64,000 nt of DNA, taken from the NCBI GenBank assembly GCA_036426205.1, contig CM071587.1, forward strand, positions 2,869,618-2,933,617, written 5' to 3'. A program made the translations under genes and the position numbers. The notes beneath the pieces were generated by a model that worked only from the letters and a program-made list of their open reading frames with translations, did not search any database and was not told the origin of the DNA. The DNA is from Ascaphus truei (Eukaryota > Chordata > Amphibia > Anura > Ascaphidae). The number at the start of each line of letters is the position of its first letter. Within the stretch, counting starts at the first letter, position 1. Of this stretch, positions 37,176 to 48,045 are shown piece by piece.

Positions 37176-37298
37176 GTAAGTGACCGATCCGGAACGCACC
37201 TTGGCTTTGCTGCTGCTCTCTGGTGGACGAGCTTGGTATCGACGCGCTTTATTTTTAATGTCAAATGTTGTCTCTTTTTTTTTTTCTCTTGATTTTAG

Positions 37299-37331
37299 GC
37301 GACCAAGCTGGGGTCCCAAGCTACACAAAAG
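37299..37331 (+). CDS. ARFGAP1: ARFGAP1 exon 9 (micro-exon)
   Basis: Eleven codons, ATKLGSQATQK, match the family's ATKFGSQASQK segment. The acceptor is GATTTTAG after a T-rich tract and the donor is GTAATTC. Phase 0 both ends, so skipping would keep the frame. Confidence 0.93.
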
Positions 37332-38047
37332 GTAATTCTTCCTAGGCTGCAGACTCAGGCGCGTGCAGGGGGGAGAGGCTCGGTGAGCCTCAGGCTGCTT
37401 ACTATATATCCAGAGCCTGGTGTAGACTTAGGAGTTTATTCTTTACCCTCGGATGGGGCCGATCGGGTTATCTTCAGCCGAGATTCCCCCTGACCTTTCT
37501 CCTTAGTGAGGCAGAGTAGGTCAAGAAGGAGCGAGACAGAGAGAGAAGTCAGAAAGTCACATACCTGGGATCTCCAGTTATAGTAACTGCATTAATCTGG
37601 GCGAAATCTGTATCCCTTGGCAGGTAGCTGATAGATTGTAATAGAGCCAATGCTTTTTAACAGGACCAGCCTAAGAGTTCTTCATGAATGTCATTTGTGC
37701 ATGAATTCTCAAGGCTCCGCAAAGACTCCTTTCTAGATGCAGCATCTGAATGAATGTAATAATAATAATGTATCCCAGTGAGGGCGAGGAAGCGTTTCAC
37801 CAGCCCTGGTGTAATCGCACAGAGAGAGAGAGAGCAGATATGGAGTATAAGAAGCATTTCTGATGATTGTCAATCCATATTCCTGTTGGGATTTGTTTAG
37901 TTCCCGTTCCCTCTTTGCTGCCCACGAGACCGGCAGAATATCACACTGTTTAGAGATTTGCAAAGTTTTAGCTGAAGTTTTTGCTCTCGAAATGTCAGTT
38001 TGGCAAATAAAGCCTAAATTCACAAAGCATGAAAAGTCACGGCACAA

Positions 38048-38185
38048 GTCACATGACACTACATGCAGGTCACATGACACTAAATGCAGGTCACATGACA
38101 CTACATGCAGGTCACATGACACTACATGCAGGTCACATGACACTAAATGCAGGTCACATGACACTAAATGCAGGTCACATGACCC
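38048..38185. repeat. 21-bp tandem array with GTCACATGAC in every unit
   Basis: Seven successive units of GTCACATGACACTAAATGCA plus G (alternating TAAATG/TACATG) lie in ARFGAP1 intron 9. Each unit contains TCACATGA. A noisier inverted copy is at 25300-25440. Confidence 0.85.
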
Positions 38186-39074
38186 TTTATATACGGCAAT
38201 TTTCCCAGTTCTCAGTTGTGACACTGACACATGTTGACCCTTTTGTGACATTTTGGCGAAGAAGTTGACAAATTGCGTTGGAAGACATTCACACATCTCC
38301 GTAACGTCCCGGGAGGTACGAAGTGGTCACTGCGTATAAGTTTAACTGCTCCATGAAAAGGTCCGGCCGCTCTGTGTAGATAGTAGGACATTCAGATTCA
38401 CATAGTGACGCACGTTACGTTCAGATGTCGGGTTAACCCCCCCCCCCCTGAATTCCCGCCCTCTTGCTAAAGGCGACTTCTTCTCCCCACGCTGCTCCTC
38501 CGCTGCCCATGTGCAGATTTGGGGAGGGAACAAGCAGCCACCTGACTCGGTAAAGCCCCTGGCATATCTCTGTGTGCATGGTCCATGTGTGCCGGTGGCG
38601 TGGCCCCCACTCTCCGTGGCTGTGTTGCTTGTTGCAGTCTCGCCCCGTCTCTGTGTCCCGCGGTTGGGAGTGGAGGTGTCACCATGCGGTCCCTCTGTTT
38701 AATCCTTCGGTACAGCCCTGTGTATCTCGCCGTATCTGCTTTCCTGCTGAGGTCCTGTACAAAGTGCTGTGCTCAGGCTAACGATATGAAGTGTTCCTGG
38801 GGAAGGTCCAGGGGAGCAACGTGTCTCCCTGCACGTGCAAACATTACAAGCCAATGTGAACTGCAGGCATCTGCAGCCCTGCAGGGACTGTCTTACTCTC
38901 TTTATTCTCTACCTCTCCCCGTCACTCTCTCTTTATTCTCCTCTCTCTCTGTATTTTAGCCTCTGTCCTTCTGTTTGTCCCACTTTGACTTTGTATCTCT
39001 CGCCCCTCAGCCTTCCTCTATACCTGTGCACCCCACTTACTGTCTTGCTATGTATTTTTTCTCCTTCATCTAAG

Positions 39075-39830
39075 TTCCCCTTAATCTGCCTCTGTCTCCC
39101 CGTCTCTCTGTCTCCCCCTCTCTCGTCTCTGTCTCCCCCTCTCTCGTTTCTCTGTCTCCCCCTCTCTCGTTTCTCTGTCTCCCCCTCTCTCTCTCTCTGT
39201 CTCCCCCTCTCTCGTCTCTCTGTCTCCCCCTCTCTCGTCTCTCTGTCTCCCCCTCTCTCGTCTCTCTGTCTCCCCCTCTCTCGTCTCTCTGTCTCCCCCT
39301 CTCTCGTCGCGCTGTCTCCCCTCTCTCGTCTTCTCTGTCCCCCTCTCTCTCTCCTGTCTCCCCCTCTTCGTCTTCTCTCTGTCTCCCCCTCTCCGTCTCT
39401 TCCTCTGTCTCCCCCCTCTCCTTCGTCTCTCGTCTCTCGCTCCCTCCCCTCTCTCGTCTCTCTCTCCCTCCCCTCTCTCGTCTCTCTGTCTCCCCCTCTC
39501 TCGCTCTGTCTCCCCCCCTCGTCGTCTCTCTGTCTCCCCCTCTCTCTTCTCTCGCTCCCTCCCCTCTCTCGTCCCCTCCCCCTCTCTCGTCTCTCTGTCC
39601 CCCCCTCTCTCTTCTCTCTGTCTCCCCCTCTCTTCGTCTCTGTCTCCCTGTCTCCCCTCTCTCGTCTCTGTCTTCCCCCTCTCTCTCTGTTCTCCCCTCG
39701 CCGTCTCTCTGTCTCCCCCTCTCTCGTCTCTCTGTCTCCCCCTCTCTCGCTCTCGTCTGTCTCCCCCTCTCCTCACCTCTCTCTGTCTCCCCCCCTCTCG
39801 TCTCTCTCTCTCCTCTCCCTTGCTCTGCTT
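39075..39830. repeat. CT-rich minisatellite, CTGTCTCCCCCTCTCTCGT units
   Basis: About 35 degenerate units of 18-24 bp form a pure pyrimidine/purine strand asymmetry over 750 bp. Both strands show long open frames (serine/leucine-rich one way, arginine/glutamate-rich the other) that are repeat artefacts. Confidence 0.92.
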
Positions 39831-40034
39831 TGTCGGGCTGTTCCTCTGTCCCTTTCCTTGCTCGCTGCTGTTCCCTCTGCGGCTGTTTGCCTGGTGCTTG
39901 TGTGTCTCCACTCACATACATGATGTTTGCATGTTTCCTGTATCCACTCCACGGGAAGCCGCCATGTTGTTGCACAGACCCTTCTCCGGGATGTGCCCCC
40001 CCTGACCCCTGTCCTGTCTTTCTTTCCTGGATAG

Positions 40035-40091
40035 GCCTCTGAGTTAGGCCAGACCCTTAATGAGAATGTTCTCAGACCAGCCCAGGATAAG
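40035..40091 (+). CDS. ARFGAP1: ARFGAP1 exon 10
   Basis: Nineteen codons, ASELGQTLNENVLRPAQDK, match the family's ASELGHSLNENVLKPAQEK. The acceptor is CTGGATAG and the donor GTAACTTAG; phase 0 both ends. Confidence 0.96.
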
Positions 40092-40647
40092 GTAACTTAG
40101 CTTCAGTCTTTAATGGCTCTGGGGGTTTCATTAATTTCCCTGCTCTGATGGCTGTTGATTAAAACACTGCTGGTTCTGTGGCACAGTTTGGTGATTAAGC
40201 CTTCCGTGTAGCTGATTGGACGGGACAGATAATTGTCACTCAGCGAGCTGCTTCCCCCTGCGGTAATAATGATGCATGCTGAGTGGCTGTAACTCCCCTC
40301 TCTACCACCATATCCCGCTTCAGAACATGGCGCAGGCACCCGCAGCAGCGAATAGCTCCCCAATCCACCTGCAATCTCACTGGGATGTGGCTGGGGTTTG
40401 TTGTCTGTGGCTTTTCTAACCCATGTGGGAAAAGGGAATTGGTTATAGCCCTGCCTGCTGCATTACCGTGCTAACCTGAGCCCCATTACTCTGCATACAC
40501 ATCGCGCCACATGATGCTTTGCTATCCCTCCCCCCCCCAACCCACCCACTCATGCTCACTGGGTGATGGGTTTGCCCACTCTGGCCCACCTCCCCTTGCT
40601 CACACCTCTGACAGCATCTGCCCCCCCCCCCCCCTCCCCCTATACAG

Positions 40648-40706
40648 GTGAGAGATGGGAAGATCCTGGATACGTCTCCAGCGGAGTGTCCCAACTGGCA
40701 ACCAAG
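40648..40706 (+). CDS. ARFGAP1: ARFGAP1 exon 11 (ALPS2 region) with a 1-base loss
   Basis: It begins VRDGKILD in the gene's frame and ends VSSGVSQLATK in the +1 frame. The length is 59 nt where 60 are needed for phase 0 to phase 0. The loss lies in GGATACGTCTCC, where the family has an Asp-Asp-Val-Ser-like run. As written the exon would frameshift the protein and abolish the second ALPS motif and the COPI-binding tail. Intact flanking exons make a sequencing error more likely than a real null allele. The acceptor is CCTATACAG and the donor GTAGGTGG. Confidence 0.92.
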
Positions 40707-41632
40707 GTAGGTGGCATAGGCTGCACCCAGCAGCCAGTCTCCTAACCCGGTGTGCGCTCCGTATAACCAGCCTCCTGCAGTGCCTCACTGCAGCACACCC
40801 AACAATGGCACCCCGATTTAATGCATTAGCCTGCTCCGTGCCAAAAGAGCCTGGCACGCATTACTCGGCCAATAACACGGACAGCAGTGCATTGCTGGTA
40901 GCAAAGGGGTTAAACTGTCTTCCCGTGACTGGCCCCCTTATACGGAGCACGGATATGGAGACGGCCGGCGTGCCGTGGTTCGGTTGGAAGTCACCTTGGT
41001 AACCCGCTTCTGTTTTTGTCGCCCTCTCCTCCACACGCTGCATTAACGGACGTTGTGGTGAGTGCTCTTCCGCAAAAAAAAAACCCCCCTCCTAAGACCC
41101 AAGTGAACAAAGGGCAGTGACCCGTTTAACCTCCGAGTGCTGGAGGGTCATGGCCACGGACCCTCCGCACTTTGGTATCACGTGACCGCTCGGGGCGATC
41201 CACGTGACGCTGGTTCCGGCGGATGTGACGGTTGTGTGCGTTAAACCTAGCCAGGGGCCATGACGTATGATGCGTGTGTGTGTGTGCGCACAAGGGCCCC
41301 GGTTGTGGCACTTTTATTCACATAACACCTTATACGTTATCATTCGGGCACTGAAGGGGTTTAAGCGGTCACATCTGGGCAATTGATGCCTTTTTAACTC
41401 AAATCTGACTTCTATAAGTATTTGTAATGAACGTTTTTAAGTTTGTAAACACGATGAGTCTGAGACTCGGAGGCGGCGGATCCCGCTGATCCTTCTGTCT
41501 GACGTCAGGTTTGTTCAAACAGCGTTTTGCACAAGCAAGCCCCCCCACCTCTCTCTCTCCTCGTTCCCCTCCATATGACAGGAGCTTGTGCTGTAAGTGG
41601 CAGTGATACCGCCCCCCCACAGTAAGTGTTAA

Positions 41633-41760
41633 TTTGGGGCCTTACTAAGTGCACAGCCCCCACATGGGCCCAGGACCCGCTATCCTGCCTGGCGTCCGCC
41701 ATGACTTTGTTTGCTGGACCCCGTGGAGACGCCTCTCGAGCCCCCTCCGGGAATCTCTGT
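41633..41760. repeat. dispersed repeat shared with 47180-47310
   Basis: Shared landmarks are GTGCACAGCCCCCACATGGG versus GTGCGCAGTCCCCACACGAG, then CTATCCTGCCTGGCGTCCGCC versus CTATCTTGCCTGGGATCCGCC, then GGAGACGCCTC. Part of it recurs inverted at about 46560-46620. Confidence 0.65.
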
Positions 41761-42012
41761 TATATGGCATGGTGAGGCCTGGGCAGCTTTTTTTGATGTA
41801 GAAAACGTTACCGTCCCGCTTTTTTGAATGTATCCGTTTAAAGGATAAGGCCGTAATTATACTTAAAAAACCGCAGACGGCGTCGCGCAAAAAAAACAAA
41901 ATGCTGCAATCCAATGAGGTAAACATACCTCGAACGCCGCGCGCGCCGCCCGGAGCTGCAGCGGCAGGCTGCAGAGGAGACAGAGGAATTAGTTTTGGCA
42001 GGCGACGGCCGC

Positions 42013-42056
42013 ATCACGTGAGCGGTTCAGCCAATGAGGGCGAACCGCTCACGGCC
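42013..42056. repeat. CpG-rich hairpin module of the Harbinger-like MITE family
   Basis: TCACGTGAGCGGTTC and GAACCGCTCACGGC form an 11-bp stem around CAGCCAATGAGGGC. The same module is at 8732, 8982, 9926, 42293 and, inverted, 56779. Confidence 0.75.
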
Positions 42057-42292
42057 ACACCTCCCGCCACGCCTCCCTGTCTCCTCTGCTTCTCTCCTCT
42101 GCATGATACGGCTGCGGTCCCAGTGACTCCTCGGCGTGCGCTGTGCGAACAAGCACCGGCCCCCAGTCACCTCGGGGCGAGTACGTGCGTCGGTGCACAT
42201 TCAGCAGCCGCGCTTTACTGCAAGATTCCACACACTCCAAAAAATTGTGTGTGGAACTTGCGGCGGAGCCGTGGCCACGCCCCCCCGTCAGC

Positions 42293-42318
42293 GGTTCAGC
42301 CAATGAGGGCGAACCGCG
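42293..42318. repeat. CpG-rich hairpin module, second copy in intron 11
   Basis: GCGGTTCAGCCAATGAGGGC followed by GAACCGCG, the same motif as at 42013-42056. Confidence 0.75.
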
Positions 42319-42629
42319 CGTGAGGTCATGGCAGGCCCACGCGCAAAAAAACCCGACCACGCCCCTCCCGTCGCAACCTCTCCCTCTCTCCTGAAGATCG
42401 CGGTTTAGCGTCTGTCACGCTCTGCCCCCCCCTCGCCCCCGCCGGGTGCGCGTGTCAGAGTGATGACTGGGACGTAGTTCTTAAGATGCCGCTCGGCGGC
42501 AGCGTGAGGGTGACGTCACCAGATCCCGCTGCCGTCCAGCGGCATCTGGTATAATCGCAACCTTAAGCATTGCAGCGATGGAGCCCAGCACCGCTGCCTT
42601 TAAGGCCCTTCGACCCCTGCACGTTCTCA

Positions 42630-43258
42630 GTAAATGCCCCCGGCAACGTTCCATTAATGCCCCCGGCAACGTTCTCAGTAAATGCCCCCGGCACGTTCTC
42701 AGTAAATGCCCCTGGCCGCGTTCTCAGTAAATGCCCCCGCACTTCTCAGTAAATGCCCCCCGCCTGTCTCAGTATCCCCGCTTCTCATAATGCCCCCGGC
42801 ACGTTCTAGTAAATGCCCCCGCCACGTTCTCAGTAAATGCCCCCGGCACGTTCTCAGTAAATGCCCCCGGCACGTTCTCAGTAAATGCCCCCGGCACGTT
42901 CTCAGTAAATGCCCCCGGCACGTTCTCAGTAAATGCCCCCGGCACGTTCTCAGTAAATGCCCCCGCACGTTCTCAGTAAATGCGCCCGGCACGTTCTCAG
43001 TAAATGCTCCCCGGCACGTTCTCAGTAAAATGCCCCGGCACGTTCTCAGTAAATGCCCCGGACGTTCTCACGAAATGCTCCCCGACACGTTCTCAGTAAA
43101 TGCCCCCGGCACGTTCTCAGTAAATGCCCGGCACGTTCTCAGTAAATGCTCCCGGCACGTTCTCAGTAAATGCCCCCGGCACGTTCTCAGTAAATGCCCC
43201 CGGCACGTTCTCAGTAAATGCCCCCGGCACATTCTCAGTAAATGCCCCCGGCACGTTC
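42630..43258. repeat. 24-bp minisatellite in ARFGAP1 intron 11
   Basis: About 26 units of CACGTTCTCAGTAAATGCCC followed by CCGG. The unit is a multiple of three, so several frames stay open on both strands; the products (for example repeats of CPRHVLSK) are not a real protein. It ends about 95 bp before exon 12. Each unit boundary carries CCCCCGG.CACGTT. Confidence 0.93.
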
Positions 43259-43354
43259 GTTGTCTGCTAGAAACCCTGTGCGAGTCGTGTGATCCGCGGG
43301 AAGCGCCAGGTCTGCTCTGTGGCGTGCGGAAGTTACCCCTGTATGTGTCTGCAG

Positions 43355-43431
43355 GTGCAGGGGGTCGGCAGCAAGGGATGGCGGGACGTCACCACATTCT
43401 TCTCCGGCAAAAACGACGACACTCCCGAGAG
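43355..43431 (+). CDS. ARFGAP1: ARFGAP1 exon 12: ALPS2 continued
   Basis: It reads VQGVGSKGWRDVTTFFSGKN, then DDTPE, matching the family's VQGVGSKGWRDVTTFFSGK block. The acceptor is GTCTGCAG and the donor GTGAGTGAG. 77 nt, ending phase 2. Confidence 0.97.
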
Positions 43432-43803
43432 GTGAGTGAGGTGCGGTGTGTCCGAGTGTGTGAACTGCAGTGATTGTTTGCGCACTGTAGTGTGTGTGTT
43501 TGTGGTGGTGGGGGGGGGGGGAGGGGTGGAAACTCATTGACTTTAATGTGTGTATGAGCTTTCCGGTACTGCCTCTATCAAATTAGATTGTAAGCTCTTC
43601 TGGCAAGATGTGGTTTTCTTGTGTACTAATATTTTTTTTGTCTTTATTTCTACCTTCCCCCTCTTTGTTCTATTTCTCTTCTGTCTGCTTTCTCTGTTGT
43701 GTTTTACACCCCCCGCTATCTCTCATTTCTGTCGGCTGTCTCTCACCTTACTCTCTCATCTCTTCTTTCTGCTCTCTCTCTCTCTCCCCCCTCTCCCACA
43801 CAG

Positions 43804-44155
43804 CTCAGCTGGGGGTGACGGATATCAGCAGGGCGTCGGCGGCGGCGGGGACGGATACCAGAACAGCGCCACTGGCAAAAACTTCTGGGAGACGTTCGGC
43901 AGCTCGGAGGAAATCAAACCCGCACAGTCGCCCAGCGGGGACAGCTGGGCCTTCCCCGAAAACTCCACCGGGCGGAAGAGTTCCGACAGCTGGGAGGTCT
44001 GGGGGTCCGGGACCACCTCCAACAACAAGAACAGCAACAGCGACAGCTGGGAGCACTGGGACAGCAACTGGGAGGGCGCAGAGGGCAAGAGCAAGAAGGG
44101 CGCCAAGGCGAAAGTGCCAGTCAATGACGATGGTTGGGAGAACTCTAACTGGTAG
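43804..44155 (+). CDS. ARFGAP1: ARFGAP1 last coding exon: tryptophan-rich COPI-binding tail and stop
   Basis: The 116 codons plus stop TAG (44153-44155) start SAGGDGYQQGVGGGGDGYQN. They contain several aromatic motifs in acidic/serine context: GKNFWETFGS, SDSWEVWGS, SDSWEHWDSNWE. They end VNDDGWENSNW, equivalent to the conserved C-terminus that binds delta-COP of the COPI coat. The acceptor is CCCACACAG after a long CT tract. The glycine-rich DGYQ duplication near the start makes this tail longer than in mammals. I could not identify a clear AATAAA within the next 500 bp. Confidence 0.97.
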
Positions 44156-44540
44156 GCCTGGGACACGGGCTGTGCCAGGCTGGGGTTTAGGGAAGGAACC
44201 CCCAACTCCATAGCACCCCAACAGCCCATGTCAGTGAAGGCATTACCAGCACCAGAAAAGTTAACCCCTTGGCCAGAGAGGTCAGTTTCGCAATGCGTTG
44301 CAGGCCCCTCTGGGAGCCTAAGGGGTTATAAATGAGATTTGTAAACCTGAACTGGCTGAAAGTTTCCTATGGAAGCGTCACTGCAGTGGCTCTAAACCCC
44401 GACCATAGTGACCCTACCGAATAGACATACGGGGGGGAAGGTTCTTAAAAGGTGGGATGCTGCCCAATATAAAGATGGCCGCTGGGTGACTTCCTGTTCA
44501 TGTGTCAAAGGATCGGCTAGTATTTGCCCACCTAAGAACG

Positions 44541-44700
44541 CGCTTATAGTGCCGGCGACGCTGACGTCACTGGAAAAATCAAATTGAAGTGACTTCCAAC
44601 AATCGTGACGCAGCCGTCTCGCCGCTCCTACAATAAGCGCACGCGACGGCGTCAATACATTTGTTTTGACGCGACGTCGCTGTCGCCGGCACTATAAGCA
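44541..44700. mobile_element. MITE with 20-bp terminal inverted repeats
   Basis: The left end CGCTTATAGTGCCGGCGACG pairs with the right end TGTCGCCGGCACTATAAGCA in reverse complement. The interior is rich in GACGTC and has no frame. The family is undetermined because no clear target duplication is seen. A hAT MITE starts only 11 bp further on. Confidence 0.7.
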
Positions 44701-44711
44701 CTAGCCTAGGG

Positions 44712-44892
44712 CAGGGGTGCTCAACTCCAGTCCTCAAGACACCCCCCTCCCCCCAACAGCACAGGTTTTCAGTATATCCCTTCTTCAGCACAGGGGTGCA
44801 GTTGAAGATTGAGCCACCTGTGCTGAAGTAGAGATATCTTGTAAACCTGACCTGTTGGGGAGGGTCTTGAGGACTGGAATTAAGAGCCCCTG
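44712..44892. mobile_element. hAT MITE
   Basis: The left end CAGGGGTGCTCAACTCCAGT and the right end ACTGGAATTAAGAGCCCCTG are inverted repeats. The 8-bp flanks GCCTAGGG and ACCTAGGC are similar. The internal marker TTCAGCACAGG...GAGCCACCTGTGCTGAAG is an internal palindrome shared with other copies. Confidence 0.75.
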
Positions 44893-47882
44893 ACCTAGGC
44901 GTTCATTGCCAAAATATCTAGCAAACAGTGTCTCTGTAGAAGATGTATAGGATTCTGCAGCTGGAGCCCCCATCTCGGAAGTAAATGTTCTGATCCGGAA
45001 GGCGCTCTAAGGAAAGATTCAGCCAGTTTATGCCGTGTGTAAAGAAGCATCACATTGTAATTGAAAGTTCTGTACTGGCTGAGTCTGCCCAGAGAAGACT
45101 GGAGCAAGGGGGTGTCCCTACCTCAACACGTCGTCATCTGAATGGCGATCTTGTGCTCCCATCGTACCCCCTCGGCCTCTCACCCATCCCCCAATGATTA
45201 AAGGCATTCTGCAGTCACTCCTCACCCTCATCCCATAACCTCCCTCTGTAGAGACTATTTTATTGCCCTGAGCTGTGTGCCACGTGTGGTATTCTCCGGT
45301 CCCTCTCTGTGTTCATGCAGAATTGCCACTTTGTGCCCCAGCAGCACAAACTGCAAATAAGTTAGTAGCTGTTTCCTGGCATCCAAGAGATAAGGGAGCC
45401 TCCTGGCAGGTTTAGGGTAAATATCTGCACCCCCCCCCCCAAATGGCATGTCTTCCCCCCCCCCCCCCGCCCCCCTGCTAATATGTTCCTCTTCCTTGAG
45501 GTGAAACCTAAAGATCTGCATCGGCATTTAACTGTATACAGCTTTTCATTTTATTATCTGCTTATATCTTCGTACCTTTGCCCTCTTACCTCACGCCCAC
45601 TGTCTGAAGGTGTCCTTCCACGCATCTACCGTAGGCAGCTACCACGCACGGAGCTGCCACGCTCTCATTTTCAGTCTGCGCGCTCCCGTTTCATTTTTGA
45701 AAACCTTTTTGTATGGTATATGTTCTGGCTGCTATAGGGAACGGCTTCCTAAATCTGCGGGAAGCGGTGAAACATTGGGACCGCACGTGGGTTTCAGCCC
45801 GGGACAGGAGGAGGACTGCGTGTACCATGATATTTAGTTGGTCTTTAAGGCCTAGAGTTAGAAACCTTTTTAGCTTATCATAAATCATGAAGGAAACGAA
45901 TACTGGCTGTTACATGGCCCAGTGAGATATATATATATCTAAGTGGGGCTGCATCCTTAAATTGGGTCACAGCAGTGGAGCAGAGTGATTTAGATTGAGG
46001 AGCACCTCATGAGATAGCACTGTAACAGGCCTATTAAAGACTCTTTGAATAGATATTATTAGAAATAATAATTTGTCTTAAGTTAGCCATACTATTTATT
46101 TTCTTTGGTTTACTGAGAGCAAAATTATGTTGATTTTGTTTTTAGGCGATTAATAGAAGTTTAAATATCTCACCCCCCCCCCCCCCCCATCCCACGAGAG
46201 CGTTTTTTCCTTGGAACATTCCTGTTATTTATCAGCTGTCTCTCGTCCCTTGAGCCTCCCCGGGTATTTCTTAGTGCCGTATAGAATGATCCTTATTGAG
46301 AGGAGCGCCTCATTCTGCTATGAAGGAGTGAACGGCGGGGATAGTTCTCTCCAAACCGTTGTAATGTTTAGCACACTGTCTGAATCTGTACTGGAATTGA
46401 GGTGGATCAGTCTGGAGAAACATGAACCTCTCACCGTACTCGTCTCAAGGCGTGAGAACGGCATATATCCCACTGTCCCCCCAAGCTTACACTGCTCTCC
46501 CTTCTCGGAAATATTTTCTGTGAACCCCTAGTCACTCTTATCACCAACAAACTATCCCAGGCAGTATAGTATCCTGAGCTCGTGGGGGGAGCACGCGCTT
46601 AGTAAGCCCCGAACTGACCCACAGTGTGCAGGCAGCATGTCACCCACTGTGGGAGCCCCACAATGCATTGCTGCTGCCGATGTAAAGCATTGAGGAGAGC
46701 GACTTTGGAAGCTCCCGCAGTGAGTGCTAGCTGTACCCTCCACGCTGAGGGTGACTAGGTTTTCAGAAGCAGAAACCGGAACACACAAAAAATGGATCTA
46801 TAAAACAAATGACATCACTTAAAACGAAATATTATAATGGTACTCGTGTAATAGCGTGGGGACGTGTACCATTATGCTGTATTATTGATTGTACTCCCAG
46901 CACGGTGCATTACAGTATTGCATATGGCTACCGGTAATTACAATTTACCAATAGATTTTAAAATGTTGACTTTTTTATATGATCAATCACATAAAATCAT
47001 GGAGTGTCTATTTCTTTTAACGGGGTTTAAGTGAGTCCAAACGGGAGAGCCAGAAACCGGAACATTTGAATGATTTTGAGAAAATTGTCGAGACAGCAGA
47101 AAATGTGATACAAATCTGGAACAGTCTCGGCTAAACCAGGACGTGTGGTCACCCTTCACCTAAAGGTGCAGTGTGGGACCTTAATTAGTGCGCAGTCCCC
47201 ACACGAGCTCAGGACTCCACTATCTTGCCTGGGATCCGCCAGTACAGATTCTTTGGGGGAGAACCCCAGGGAGACGCCTCACAAAACTCCTGGGGGTTCC
47301 CGACCCCCACAGTTGGGAATCAATGATCCAGAGAAATAGATTATCCATTACCAAACCCCCAGACATTACAGGGTGACATCCAACAATCATGTCGCTGCTT
47401 GTGACCTCAGGATTTGTGATCCCCCCCCTCCCACACACACACAATTGTTTCACGACTCGGTTACAGCACAAATTCCTGTTTTAGGGTGTGATCTCTGCCA
47501 CCGGGGCTGCAGGGCAATTATTCACAATGCAGTGTGCAGTCTGCCCCTGGCGTTAAGACGCCTGGCCTGTTCTGCTGACACTGCAGAGGAAAGGGTTAAC
47601 CCTGCAATCTGGGACTTTACATCTTGTTGACAGAGTGACAGAGCCAATGATTTCTTTTTTCCATGGCCTGTTCTCCCCACAGGTACAGAACACAAGTGCA
47701 GCCTTTGCTCACCAATCATTAACCCTTTCTGACATGTACAAGGTTTGGTGGAAGAGGAGGGTGATGAGCGTTTGCACGGTAGATAACCTATTAGACTGGA
47801 CTTCGACCCTATAAATATCCGCTGCAGTCCTGTCCATGTGATGGGGGGTGGGGGAAACTCAGCCATTCCATAGTGAAGAAAG

Positions 47883-48045
47883 GGCAACTGCAGTCCTCAA
47901 GGGCCACCAACAGGTCACGTTGTAAGGATATCCCTTTCTTCAGCACAGGTGGCTCAGAATGACTGCACTTCCTGTGCTCAAGCAGGGATCTTCCTAATAC
48001 CTGGCCTGTTGGTGGCCCTTGAGGACCGGAATTGGCCTCCCCTGG
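47883..48045. mobile_element. hAT MITE, same family
   Basis: AACTGCAGTCCTCAAGGGCC at the left and GGCCCTTGAGGACCGGAATT at the right are inverted ends. The interior has TTCAGCACAGGTGGCTCAGA. Confidence 0.7.

Larger units (their letters stand above)
40707..43354 (+). other. ARFGAP1 intron 11, repeat-rich
   Basis: It holds a CpG-rich islet at 41930-42440 with two copies of the GGTTC...GAACC hairpin module (42024-42046 and 42293-42315). It also holds a repeat at 41633-41760 that recurs diverged at 47180-47310, and the 24-bp minisatellite listed below. No exon seen. Confidence 0.5.

Noticed and set aside
38048..38185. CRISPR-like regular spacing of a short repeat
   Set aside because: Units are directly contiguous 21-mers with no unique spacers, in a vertebrate intron.
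38835..39975. Serine/leucine-rich (plus) and arginine/glutamate-rich (minus) open frames of about 300-360 residues
   Set aside because: Both are translations of the CT-rich minisatellite in an ARFGAP1 intron.
42706..43473. 255-residue open frame with CPRHVLSK repeats
   Set aside because: It is the 24-bp minisatellite read in frame; both strands are open and it overlaps intron and exon 12 of ARFGAP1 in the wrong frame.
43550..43803. Upstream extension of the last ARFGAP1 exon (frame open from 43550)
   Set aside because: A strong CT-tract acceptor CACACAG ends at 43803 and the phase from exon 12 requires entry at 43804.
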